DNA of 33,531 nt from assembly GCA_025356695.1 (NCBI GenBank), contig JANXSE010000266.1, forward strand, positions 1-33,531, written 5' to 3'. Within the stretch, counting starts at the first letter, position 1, and each line of letters opens with the position of its first letter. The notes under the pieces were generated by a model. That model searched no databases, was not told the DNA's origin, and saw only the letters and a list, made by a program, of their open reading frames with translations. Of the stretch, positions 1 to 7,278 are shown one piece after another. The translations under genes and the position numbers were made by a program. This DNA comes from Betaproteobacteria bacterium. Its GTDB lineage: Bacteria > Pseudomonadota > Gammaproteobacteria > Burkholderiales > SG8-41.

Positions 1-909
1 GGCGTTGTAACGCGTCGGCGCCGCCAGCCAGGTGTTTTCCCACGGCATGTGCAACGCGTAATAGACGGCGTCGCGGCGCATGGTCACGGCGTTGATACGC
101 ACCTGCGGGTTCCAGTGCAGCCCGCCCATCAGGCGGGTGAATTCGCCGAAGCGGCCCTCCGGATAGATCCAGCCGGTCGGCAGGATCTCGCCTTCGAGCA
201 CGATCTCGGCGTCGGCAATGCACGGCAGGTCGATGGTTTCGCAGGCAACGAGATCGACCGGCGCGCCGCGGATGCCGCCGGCGATGCCCATTTCATCGAC
301 ACCGAGCGGCGCGCGAAAGCCTGAGCCCATGATTTCGAAGGGATGCGTGCCGATCGAAATCGAAATCGGGCAGGGGCGGCCGGCTTCGTAGGCGCGCTGC
401 GCGAAGAGGCGCATGTTGTTCGGCGTGACGATGTCGATGCCAGTGAGGTTTTTTTCCTTCACCATGAAGCGGTACATGCCCGAGTTGAGGCCGAACTCCG
501 GGTCTTTGGCGATGACGACGCCGGCGGTGATCATCGGGCCGCCGTCGTAGATCGACGACATTGGTACTGGCAGCTTGAACAGATCGACCGCATCGCCTTT
601 CTGGATGACTTCCTTGTGCGGCGCGGTCTTCAAGTGGCGCGGTGCGATCGGCTGGGTGATGCCGCGCTCGAGCAGCGCTTCGATCTCGTTCCAGTTTTCG
701 ACACCCATGCCCAGGGCGGCGCGCTTCTGTGTGCGGATGATGCCGGAGACTACAGGGATGTCGTAGCCGATGACGTTGTGAAACCACAGCGCGTGTTCGG
801 ATTGATCGACCAGGGTGGCGATGTGGCGGATGTCGACGGGTTGCCGGATGTCGATCAGTTCTTTCTCGCTGCGCAGGTGGTCGAGGAACTGGCGGAAATT
901 TTCACTCAT
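1..909 (-). CDS. UbiD-family prenyl-FMN-dependent decarboxylase (3' end outside window)
   Basis: The visible 303 codons are the N-terminal part of a UbiD-family decarboxylase, an enzyme that uses prenylated FMN for reversible decarboxylation of aromatic or alpha,beta-unsaturated acids. The protein starts MSENFRQFLDHLRSEKEL. It carries family-typical stretches such as KLPVPMSSIYDGGPMITAG, RAPLGVDEMGIAGGIRG and ADAEIVLEGEI. The frame is open to base 1, so the C-terminal part is missing here. The ATG at 909 lies 4 bases after the ubiX stop and is preceded by AAAAGGC, so translation is probably coupled to ubiX. Adjacency to a UbiX cofactor synthase fits a catabolic or ubiquinone UbiD pair; the acyl-CoA ligase and GntR regulator upstream favour a catabolic role. 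The substrate cannot be read from sequence, so I give no gene symbol. Confidence 0.93.
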   Translation of the reverse strand, partial: MSENFRQFLDHLRSEKELIDIRQPVDIRHIATLVDQSEHALWFHNVIGYDIPVVSGIIRTQKRAALGMGVENWNEIEALLERGITQPIAPRHLKTAPHKEVIQKGDAVDLFKLPVPMSSIYDGGPMITAGVVIAKDPEFGLNSGMYRFMVKEKNLTGIDIVTPNNMRLFAQRAYEAGRPCPISISIGTHPFEIMGSGFRAPLGVDEMGIAGGIRGAPVDLVACETIDLPCIADAEIVLEGEILPTGWIYPEGRFGEFTRLMGGLHWNPQVRINAVTMRRDAVYYALHMPWENTWLAAPTRYNA

Positions 910-913
910 GGGG

Positions 914-1510
914 TTAGCCTTTTTTCTTCGCGGTTTTCGCCGACTTCATGCCTTCCCAGCGCGCGATGTTTTCGTGTGGCACGTCGAACAGATCTAGAAT
1001 GCGGCCGACCGTGTGATTGACCATGCCGTTGATGTCTTTGACCTTGCTGTAGAAGGCCGGCACCGGCGGGAAGATGATGCCGCCCATTTCCGTTACCGCC
1101 ACCATGTTGCGCAGGTGCGCAAGATTGAGCGGGGCCTCGCGTGTGATCAGCACGAGGCGGCGACGTTCTTTCAGGATGACATCAGCGGCGCGCACCACCA
1201 GATTGTCGGAGTAGGCATGGGCGACGCCGGAGAGTGTTTTCATCGAGCACGGCGCGATCACCATGCCCTGCGTAATAAACGAGCCGCTGGCGATGGTGGC
1301 GCCGATGTCGCGCGGATTGTGCACGACGTCGGCGAGCTTTTCGATGTCGGCGCGTTTCAGGCCGAGTTCCTGGAACGCGTTGAGCACGCCGGCCTCTGAG
1401 AGGACAAGGTGCGACTCCCAGCCGCCGATGGCGCGCAACTGTTTGAGAATGCCGATGCCGTAAACGGCACCGGTGGCACCGGTGATGGCGACGATCAGGC
1501 GTTTTTTCAT
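914..1510 (-). CDS. ubiX: UbiX-family flavin prenyltransferase
   Basis: This is a 198-residue UbiX/Pad1 protein, which transfers a dimethylallyl group to FMN to make the prenyl-FMN cofactor of UbiD decarboxylases. The N-terminus has the flavin-binding ITGATGA loop just after the start. The conserved APCSMKTLSGVAHAYSDNL, the RAADVILKERRRL segment and the REAPLNLAHLRNM segment (active-site Lys, Arg and Glu region) follow in order. The start at MKKRLIVAITG (ATG at 1510) is preferred over an in-frame ATG 63 bases upstream: it has GGAG about 9 bases before it, matches the family's usual N-terminus, and the longer form adds an unrelated basic stretch overlapping the preceding gene. It sits between an ABC permease gene and ubiD in one orientation with very short spacing, so it is probably co-transcribed and serves the adjacent UbiD. 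Confidence 0.95.
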   Translation of the reverse strand: MKKRLIVAITGATGAVYGIGILKQLRAIGGWESHLVLSEAGVLNAFQELGLKRADIEKLADVVHNPRDIGATIASGSFITQGMVIAPCSMKTLSGVAHAYSDNLVVRAADVILKERRRLVLITREAPLNLAHLRNMVAVTEMGGIIFPPVPAFYSKVKDINGMVNHTVGRILDLFDVPHENIARWEGMKSAKTAKKKG

Positions 1511-1526
1511 AGGGGCTTTCTCCGGG

Positions 1527-2327
1527 TCACTGCGTTTCTGCTTCTTTTTTCCAGCGGAAGAGATGATTTTCAAGTGGTTTCAAGACGCCCGATTCGAGCG
1601 CTACCATCATTGCAATCATGGTGAGGGTCCAGGCAAATACCTGGTCGGTTTGTATTAGATCGGCGGCCTGGCGCAGGCGGTAGCCGACGCCGCTCGAGGC
1701 GCCGATAGTTTCGGCGACGAGGCTGACGCGCCAGCCGAAGCCGAAGGCCAGCCGCGCGCCCGAAAAGAAATAAGGCATCACGGTCGGCAGATAAATTTTC
1801 CGCATGACTTTCCAGCCGGGCATGCGCAGTGTGTGGGCAAGTTCGATGAAATCCGCGTTGACGGCACGCGTGCCCTGCCAGACGTTGGTGATGATCAGCG
1901 GCATCGCGGTCATGAACACGACGAAGATGATCGAGGCTTCCGAAATGCTGAACCAGATGATGCCGAAGATCGCCCAGATCGCCGAAGATACCGTGTTCAG
2001 TACCGGCAGCACGGGTTCGAAGAATTCGCCGAGCGGGCGGATCGCGCCGAGCATGATGCCCAGCGGCACGCTGACGACGGCAGCCAGACCGAAACCGATG
2101 CAGACACGCTTGAGTGTGACGGCGAGATTGTGCCAGAGGTCGCCGTTGTCGATGATCAGCGACAGGGCGTCCCAGACGCGCAGAGGTCCCGGCAGCACGT
2201 AATGCGGGTAACGCAGCGACAGCAGCCACCAGATGCCAAGCAGCACCACAAGCAGCGCGGTGCGTTTGGCGATCAAATCGACGCGCACGCCGCTGGCGCG
2301 CGTTGCGATGGTTTGGGGTTGGTTCAT
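1527..2327 (-). CDS. ABC transporter permease, nitrate/sulfonate/taurine (SsuC/TauC) type
   Basis: A 266-residue inner-membrane permease of the binding-protein-dependent class. It has about six hydrophobic segments. The cytoplasmic EAA-type loop that contacts the ATPase reads ELAHTLRMPGWKVMRKIYLP, followed by a PYFFSGARLAFGFGWR segment typical of SsuC/TauC/NrtB-like importers. The start is the ATG at 2327, with GGAA about 11 bases upstream, 26 bases after the thioesterase stop. No ATP-binding or periplasmic substrate-binding partner is in the visible operon; they may lie downstream beyond the left edge or elsewhere. Its place between a thioesterase and ubiX suggests uptake of the acid handled by the operon. 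The sulfonate/taurine label is family-level only and should not be taken as the substrate. Confidence 0.92.
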   Translation of the reverse strand: MNQPQTIATRASGVRVDLIAKRTALLVVLLGIWWLLSLRYPHYVLPGPLRVWDALSLIIDNGDLWHNLAVTLKRVCIGFGLAAVVSVPLGIMLGAIRPLGEFFEPVLPVLNTVSSAIWAIFGIIWFSISEASIIFVVFMTAMPLIITNVWQGTRAVNADFIELAHTLRMPGWKVMRKIYLPTVMPYFFSGARLAFGFGWRVSLVAETIGASSGVGYRLRQAADLIQTDQVFAWTLTMIAMMVALESGVLKPLENHLFRWKKEAETQ

Positions 2328-2353
2328 GCTGCGTTGAGTTCCGGTTGTGAAGG

Positions 2354-2776
2354 CTAGGCTTTCGGCGGCGCGGTGAAATAGGTGCCGCGCCCACTGGCGA
2401 CCAGTGCGCCGTCCTTGTCATAGACGTAGGCTTCGGCGGTCGAATACTGGCTGCCGCTTCTGATCACGCGTGCCTTGGCGGTCAGGTCGCCGGGCATCGC
2501 AGCCTTGTGATAATCGACACGGATGTCGATGGTCGGCACCGGGCGCCCGATTTGCGCGGCAATGGCGTAGTCGGCAGCAACATCGACGATCGCAGCGAGG
2601 ATACCGCCGTGGGTGTACTTGCGGTCCGGGTTGACCACCCATTCTTCGCGCCAACCCGATTTAAGCTCGATGCCTTCGGCGTCGGCTTTCAGCACGGTGA
2701 AATTCAGCCACTGGTTGAACGGCCCGCGCGTGATCAGTTTTTGCAGGGTTTCAATGCTGACGGTGTTTTCTGCCAT
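2354..2776 (-). CDS. PaaI-like hotdog-fold acyl-CoA thioesterase
   Basis: A 140-residue single hotdog-domain protein of the PaaI/4HBT superfamily, which hydrolyses acyl-CoA thioesters and usually works as a tetramer. The segment HGGILAAIVDVAADYAIAA matches the family's HGG(x)(x)A(x)xD active-site helix, with Asp as probable catalytic residue. It is followed by the TIDIRVDYHKAAMPGDLTAKA strand region, and length fits the family. The ATG at 2776 has CGGAG about 7 bases upstream and follows the ligase stop by 12 bases, so it belongs to the same transcript. Next to an acyl-CoA ligase it probably recycles CoA from stalled or misformed thioesters, or releases the acid product after decarboxylation. 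The specific substrate is unknown. Confidence 0.9.
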   Translation of the reverse strand: MAENTVSIETLQKLITRGPFNQWLNFTVLKADAEGIELKSGWREEWVVNPDRKYTHGGILAAIVDVAADYAIAAQIGRPVPTIDIRVDYHKAAMPGDLTAKARVIRSGSQYSTAEAYVYDKDGALVASGRGTYFTAPPKA

Positions 2777-2788
2777 GGAATGCTCCGG

Positions 2789-4354
2789 TTAGCGTGAGTT
2801 GTTTGCGGTTGGTGTGGCGGCTGCGATCTGCCGCAACGCGTGTTGATCGATCTTGTTGGTGCCGGCCAGTGGCATGCGTTCGAGGAAAAACACGCGGCGC
2901 GGATGCTGGTAGGCGGGGCCGTGTTCGAGTGCGTAATCCTTCAGTGCCTGTTCCGAGGCTTGTTGCCCGGGCCGCAGTACGACGAACGCATACGGTACCT
3001 GGCCCTTGAGGTCGTGCGCAAACGGCAGTACCACCGCCTGATGCACGGCCGGATGGCGTTCGAGCAGGGAAACGACCTCGATCGGAAAAATGTTTTCGCC
3101 GCCGCAGACGAACATGTCGTCGGTGCGACCGACGAACCAGTAAAAGCCCTCGGCATCGCGGCGGCATATGTCGCCGCTGTGATACCAGCCGTCGCGGATG
3201 CGCTTGGCGGTTTCTTCTGGCATGTTGTGATAACCGAGCAGGATGCCGGGGTTCTTCAGGATCAATTCGCCTTCGTCCGGCGTGGCGCCACCGATGAGTT
3301 TCGCTTCGGTGCTGCGATAGGGCACGCCGATCGAGCCGGGTGGACGCGCCTTGCCGTCGGGATGCGGGCCCAGCGGCACCGGGCCGCCTTCGGTGACGCC
3401 GTAGACAACCAGCGCTTCGGCGTTGGGGAAATCGTGTTTGAGATCGCGCAGAATCTGCAGCGAGGCGGGGGCAGAACCCATCATCACTGTATGCACGGAC
3501 GACACATCTGTTTTGGCGAGCAGGTCTTTGCGCGCGAGCACCATCGATGTCATGGTCGGCACGCCGGAAATCACAGTGCAGCGATAGCGGCCGATCGCAT
3601 CGATGTAACGCTCGACATTGAACTGCGGCAGTAGCGGCAGCATGGCGCCGGCGGTCAGGCCCTGCTTGATCGCGTTGAGCGCATTCTTGTGATAGAGCGG
3701 CGCGGCGACGAGGATGACGTCGTCTGCCGTAGTGCGGCGCGACCAGGCAAGCACAAGGCGGCTCCAGTTCTGGCCGTAGTGCGTCAGCAACACGCCTTTC
3801 GGACGGCCCGTCGAGCCCGAGGTGTAAGGCTGTATCGCCACGGTGTCTGCGGCGGGTTCGATGGCCGTGAATTCGCCATGATCGATGAAAGCGTCGAAGC
3901 CTGCCGCTACGCCGTATTCGGCGACCGTGCTGTCCGCCGGACACAAACGCCGCAACGACGGTTCGGCGAAAATCAGTTTTGCGCCGGCATCTTTGACGAT
4001 ATAGCCGACGGTGTCAGTCGGCAATTTGATATTGATCGGCACCGGCACCACGCCAGCGCGCATGCTGCCGAGCACGGTCGCGACGAACTCGACCCGGTTC
4101 AGCGAAAGTATGGCAATACGATCGCCCGCGACGAGACCGGCCCGCACAAGTCCGCGCGCGACGGCATTGCACAGGGCGTCGAGTGCACGAAAGCTGATTT
4201 CGCGCGGTTTCGTCGCATCGTGCAGATCAACAATCGCGGTGCGGTCCGAACGCGCGTGCACGGCGAACAGCAAGCCGAGATTGCCGGCATGGCCGCGCGC
4301 CGAGGGTTCGGCGATGCCGCCCGCGACCGGCGCCTTGTGTGCGGTCAGGGGCAA
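2789..4354 (-). CDS. AMP-dependent acyl-CoA synthetase (class I adenylate-forming ligase)
   Basis: An adenylate-forming enzyme of about 521 residues that activates a carboxylic acid with ATP and CoA. Motifs appear in order: the AMP/P-loop YTSGSTGRPKGVLLTH near residue 177, YGVTEGG (A5), GWYHSGDICRRDAEGFYWFVG (A7), RTDDMFVCGGENIFP (A8), and GTNKID with the catalytic lysine near the C-terminus (A10). There is no in-frame ATG near the N-terminus. The best start is a TTG at 4354, with AAGGTGG just upstream, overlapping the end of the oxidoreductase by 10 bases; the exact start is uncertain. The long frame continues upstream to 4633, but that part is only the antiphase reading of the oxidoreductase. 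It shares an operon with a thioesterase and UbiX/UbiD, consistent with CoA activation of an organic acid. Confidence 0.92.
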   Translation of the reverse strand: MPLTAHKAPVAGGIAEPSARGHAGNLGLLFAVHARSDRTAIVDLHDATKPREISFRALDALCNAVARGLVRAGLVAGDRIAILSLNRVEFVATVLGSMRAGVVPVPINIKLPTDTVGYIVKDAGAKLIFAEPSLRRLCPADSTVAEYGVAAGFDAFIDHGEFTAIEPAADTVAIQPYTSGSTGRPKGVLLTHYGQNWSRLVLAWSRRTTADDVILVAAPLYHKNALNAIKQGLTAGAMLPLLPQFNVERYIDAIGRYRCTVISGVPTMTSMVLARKDLLAKTDVSSVHTVMMGSAPASLQILRDLKHDFPNAEALVVYGVTEGGPVPLGPHPDGKARPPGSIGVPYRSTEAKLIGGATPDEGELILKNPGILLGYHNMPEETAKRIRDGWYHSGDICRRDAEGFYWFVGRTDDMFVCGGENIFPIEVVSLLERHPAVHQAVVLPFAHDLKGQVPYAFVVLRPGQQASEQALKDYALEHGPAYQHPRRVFFLERMPLAGTNKIDQHALRQIAAATPTANNSR

Positions 4355-5349
4355 ATCACCACCTTGCCGAAGACTTCGCGGTTTTCGATCAGCTTGAGGC
4401 CCTGTCCGGCTTTTTCCAGCGGCAGCACTTCGTCGATCACGGGTTTGATTTTGCCTTCCTGAATCAGGTCCATCAGCGCCTTGAGGTTTTCGTCGTAGAA
4501 ACTGTTGGAGCCGACGATCTGGATTTCGAAGCTCCAGATGTAGCGCAGGTCTTCCTTCGGATCGAAGCCGGCGGTGGCGCCGCAGACGAGGATCTTGCCG
4601 CCGCGCTTGACGCATTTGAGCGACGGCAGCCAAGTGTCGCCGCCGGTGAAGTTGATGACGACGTCAACGCCGCCTTCATAGTTGCGGCGCTGCGGCTTGC
4701 CGAATTTTTCAATCGCCCATTTCGAGAAGTCCGTGTCTTTGTAATTGACGACATGGTCGGCACCGAGATCTTTCAGGCGCTGGATCTTGTCGGCGCTGCT
4801 GGCGCAGGCGATGACTTCGGCGCCCAGCATCTTCGCCAGCAGTACGCAACCGGTGCCGACGCCGCCGCTGGCGCCGAGTACCAGCACCTTGTCGCCGGCC
4901 TTGATTGTGTTGTGCGTGATCATCATGCGGTGCGCAGTGCCGTAGGCGACCGGCAGCGAGGCGGCCTGCTCGAAGCTGACGTTGTCGGGCATGCGGATCA
5001 ACTGGCCGGCGGAAACCAGACATTTCTCAGCGAGACCGCCGTGCATCATTTCACCCATCAGGCCGACCTTGGGGTTGAGCGGGTTGACCAGCACGCGGTC
5101 GCCCTTTTTCCAGCCGCTGACACCGGCGCCGACTTCGAGAATTTCACCGGCGATATCGAGGCCGATGATCATCGGCATCGGCACCTTGATGCCGGGCATG
5201 CCGCGTACCGTGAAGACGTCGTGGTAGTTGAACGAGGTGGCGCCGACGCGGATGACCACATGCCCTTCCTTTGCCACGGGATCCGGAAAGTCGGTCACGT
5301 ATTCGAGATCGTCGATCGTGCCGTGCTGTTTCAATACAACTGCCTTCAT
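4345..5349 (-). CDS. Zinc-lacking MDR-family NAD(P)H oxidoreductase (quinone reductase/alcohol dehydrogenase-like)
   Basis: A 334-residue medium-chain dehydrogenase/reductase. The N-terminal GroES-like half contains FNYHDVFTVRG, where zinc-dependent alcohol dehydrogenases carry the catalytic-zinc Cys. The four-Cys structural zinc lobe is also absent, so this is probably a zinc-free quinone or enone reductase. The Rossmann half has the nucleotide-binding motif VLVLGASGGVGTG, then GADHVVNYKD and the IDEVLPLEKAGQGLKLIENR C-terminal region. The ATG at 5349 has CGGAGAA 6-8 bases upstream. Its stop overlaps the presumed TTG start of the acyl-CoA ligase, and it lies 40 bases after the GntR gene, so it is the first structural gene of the operon. 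Whether it acts on a quinone, an enoyl compound or an alcohol cannot be decided from sequence. Confidence 0.93.
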   Translation of the reverse strand: MKAVVLKQHGTIDDLEYVTDFPDPVAKEGHVVIRVGATSFNYHDVFTVRGMPGIKVPMPMIIGLDIAGEILEVGAGVSGWKKGDRVLVNPLNPKVGLMGEMMHGGLAEKCLVSAGQLIRMPDNVSFEQAASLPVAYGTAHRMMITHNTIKAGDKVLVLGASGGVGTGCVLLAKMLGAEVIACASSADKIQRLKDLGADHVVNYKDTDFSKWAIEKFGKPQRRNYEGGVDVVINFTGGDTWLPSLKCVKRGGKILVCGATAGFDPKEDLRYIWSFEIQIVGSNSFYDENLKALMDLIQEGKIKPVIDEVLPLEKAGQGLKLIENREVFGKVVICP

Positions 5350-5389
5350 GGTGTTCTCCGTTGAATGATTTCTGGTGTCTAAATGCGTT

Positions 5390-6109
5390 TCAATCGCCGC
5401 TGAGGGCGAGGTTCATGATGCTGTGGCTGGACATGACCGCGGACAACACCATGCTGCGCGCGGCTTCGATCTGTTCGCGCGCAAGGCGTTCTGCACTGTC
5501 GCCGTTGCCGCGCACCAGCGCCTTGAGTAGGGCGCGTTGTTCGATTTGCATTTCGCCCGAGCGGTTGCGCAGGCCGAGGCCAAGATGCAGCAGCCGCGTC
5601 ATCTGGTCGTGCAGTTGCGCAATCATCGACGACAGTCGCACGTTGCCAGTGGTTTCGGCGATGGCGACGTGGAACTCTTTGTTGGCGTCGAGAAAGCTGG
5701 CGATGCTGCGCGCGTCGTGCATCTGGTAACCGTTGCCGGTGGCGGCCTCGAGTGCGCGGGCACGGCGCGTGTCGATTTTTCCGGCGGCCATGCGCGCCGC
5801 CAGTGGTTCGAGCATCAGACGCAGTTCGAAAATGTCCTGGATGTCTTTGAGCGTGACCGGGCTGATGCGATAACCGCGGCGCGGGATTGCGCGCACCAGG
5901 CCGTCATGAGCGAGGCGGATCAGCGCCATACGCACGGGCGCTTTGCCGAGCCGGTATTGCAGGCAGAGTTGCGGTTCGGAGACTTCGGTGCCGGGGGCGA
6001 GCACGCAGGTGATCACATCGTGCTTGATGCGTTCGTAGGCGCGGTCGGTGAGCAGCGGTATCGGCGCATCGGCACTGCGGGGGCGGCTTTGTGGGGGCGG
6101 AATGGCCAC
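5390..6109 (-). CDS. GntR-family transcriptional regulator (FadR/FCD subfamily)
   Basis: A 239-residue regulator. The N-terminal winged helix-turn-helix (residues about 20-90) reads LTDRAYERIKHDVITCVLAPG, then KAPVRMALIRLAHDGLVRAIPRRGYRISP, the usual GntR DNA-binding signature. The C-terminal half is all-helical and contains DIFELRLMLEPLAARMAA, typical of the FCD ligand-binding domain of regulators that respond to carboxylic acids. The only sensible start is GTG at 6109. It is the first gene behind a strong minus-strand promoter (6134-6162), with a short leader of about 18 bases and only a weak ribosome binding site. As first gene of the catabolic operon it is probably an autoregulating repressor released by an acid substrate or intermediate; that regulatory logic is inferred from position. 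Confidence 0.92.
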   Translation of the reverse strand: MAIPPPQSRPRSADAPIPLLTDRAYERIKHDVITCVLAPGTEVSEPQLCLQYRLGKAPVRMALIRLAHDGLVRAIPRRGYRISPVTLKDIQDIFELRLMLEPLAARMAAGKIDTRRARALEAATGNGYQMHDARSIASFLDANKEFHVAIAETTGNVRLSSMIAQLHDQMTRLLHLGLGLRNRSGEMQIEQRALLKALVRGNGDSAERLAREQIEAARSMVLSAVMSSHSIMNLALSGD

Positions 6110-6133
6110 GGCGATCGTCCGGTTGGGCTTGCG

Positions 6134-6162
6134 ATACTATGAGCAGCCCCGTGACATGTCAA
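6134..6162 (-). promoter_or_regulatory. Sigma-70 promoter for the GntR-led operon
   Basis: On the minus strand a perfect -35 TTGACA (6157-6162) is separated by exactly 17 bases from a -10 TAGTAT (6134-6139). The predicted transcript starts near 6127, about 18 bases before the GTG of the GntR gene. It is the best-looking promoter in the left half of the window and no other comparable one is seen inside the operon. Confidence 0.75.
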
Positions 6163-6263
6163 CGTTGTGGTAACAATCTCCGCACGCGAAAGTTACCCGG
6201 AGAAGTTGCAGAGTGAAGCGGGATGCGCCGGTCGCCGTGCAGGCGGAGTCCGGCGTTTGCGCG

Positions 6264-6404
6264 TTACTTGAGGAAAATGACCGCGGGGAAGGTTCCTGCA
6301 GCCAACGCAAGCACCAGCCACTCAAGGTTGTTGCGCCGGAGCCAGCCGGTGAAATGCAGAATCAGAATGACGATCGCTACTGCGTAAAAGGCGTAAAACC
6401 CCAT
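6264..6404 (-). CDS. Small membrane protein, 46 residues
   Basis: A short open frame starting with ATG at 6404, preceded by a strong GGAGG ribosome binding site five bases upstream. The product begins MGFYAFYAVAIVILILHF, has a short charged turn GWLRRNNLEW, and ends in a second hydrophobic segment LVLALAAGTFPAVIFLK. It is therefore predicted as a two-pass (hairpin) inner-membrane peptide with the WLRRNN loop on the cytoplasmic side. A possible -10 TATGAT lies at 6467-6472. I do not recognise the family. The near-consensus Shine-Dalgarno, clean hydrophobicity pattern and lack of an overlapping gene argue it is real; absence of homologues would weaken this. Confidence 0.6.
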   Translation of the reverse strand: MGFYAFYAVAIVILILHFTGWLRRNNLEWLVLALAAGTFPAVIFLK

Positions 6405-6618
6405 AATTGCCTCCGTCTGATCGGGTGCCGCGCCGCTCAGTTTAATCGTTGATTGGATCAGTAATAATCATACATCAGAACAGCACAAATAAAAAGTTTT
6501 GGGGCGGTGTTTCCGCATGATTACGGGCACTTTTCGGTGTTTTGAGGGGGCGACCGGCACGGTCCGCGCCGAATAGCGTTTATGATCACCTTTTAAGCTC
6601 CGATTGCACAGGCACGAT
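6405..6618. other. Divergent intergenic region between the small membrane protein and the GDPD gene
   Basis: This A/T-richer stretch separates two divergent genes. It holds a candidate minus-strand -10 TATGAT (6467-6472, with a poor TTTTTA -35 at 6490-6495). On the plus strand there is another TATGAT (6581-6586) with no recognisable -35 before the GDPD gene. No terminator or RNA gene is seen. Confidence 0.4.
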
Positions 6619-7278
6619 ATGCTGGTTCTAGCGCACCGTGGATATCACGCAGGGCTTCCGGAGAACACGCTGGCCGCGTTTGAAGCGGCGCAGCGCCTCG
6701 GCGTCGACGGCATTGAAACCGACGTGCGTCTGAGTGCGGACGGCAAACCCGTCATCATGCATGACCGCGTCACGTCCGCCGGGCGCGCCGTGTCGGCGAT
6801 CACGCACCGCGAAATTGAAGACGATTGCGGCCATGCGGTGCCGCTGCTGGCGGAGATTCTCGATGTGGCCCCGGCGCTGCTGTGGAACATCGAGATCAAG
6901 CTGCCGGAGGCATGGCCGGTTGCCGCGCCAATACTCAAACAGTTTCAGAAAACGCGACGCATCATGGTCAGTTCGTTCCGGCATGACGTGGTTTATCAAT
7001 GCGCGTCGGAACTGGAGGTGGACTGCGGTCTGTTGATCGCCAGCCGGCCGCTGGATGTCGGTGCCATCATGGCGGCGTGCGCGGCGCGGCCGCGCATCCA
7101 AAGCATCGTCTGGGACTACAACATTATCGACGTAGAAATCCTGCAGACCGTCGTAGCGCGCGGCTGGAATAACTATGTCTATGGCGCGCATACACCGGAA
7201 GAACATGCGTATTGCGGGACGCTGAACCTGCGCGGACTGATCACCGATCACCCGCAGCGGGCAGGGTGCGGCCTGTGA
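6619..7278 (+). CDS. ugpQ: Glycerophosphodiester phosphodiesterase
   Basis: A 219-residue GDPD-family TIM-barrel enzyme that hydrolyses glycerophosphodiesters to sn-glycerol 3-phosphate and an alcohol. The catalytic region is clear at the N-terminus: [18 protein letters not shown] supplies the first His/Arg and Glu-Asn, and [19 protein letters not shown] supplies the metal-binding Glu/Asp and the second His. WNIEIKLPE gives the later acidic metal site. No signal peptide is present, so it is a cytoplasmic UgpQ-like form. The ATG at 6619 (AGG seven bases upstream) is preferred over a TTG at 6604. It overlaps the glycerol kinase start by four bases, so the two gene products probably work together in glycerol/G3P supply. 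The symbol rests on size and location class, not on a direct comparison. Confidence 0.9.
   Translation: MLVLAHRGYHAGLPENTLAAFEAAQRLGVDGIETDVRLSADGKPVIMHDRVTSAGRAVSAITHREIEDDCGHAVPLLAEILDVAPALLWNIEIKLPEAWPVAAPILKQFQKTRRIMVSSFRHDVVYQCASELEVDCGLLIASRPLDVGAIMAACAARPRIQSIVWDYNIIDVEILQTVVARGWNNYVYGAHTPEEHAYCGTLNLRGLITDHPQRAGCGL

Noticed and set aside
2751..3944. 397-codon minus-strand frame overlapping the acyl-CoA ligase
   Set aside because: It is an Arg-rich shadow of the ligase, which carries all adenylate-forming motifs in its own frame.
4339..5364. 341-codon plus-strand frame opposite the MDR oxidoreductase
   Set aside because: The antisense product matches no recognisable fold, while the minus strand encodes a complete MDR protein.
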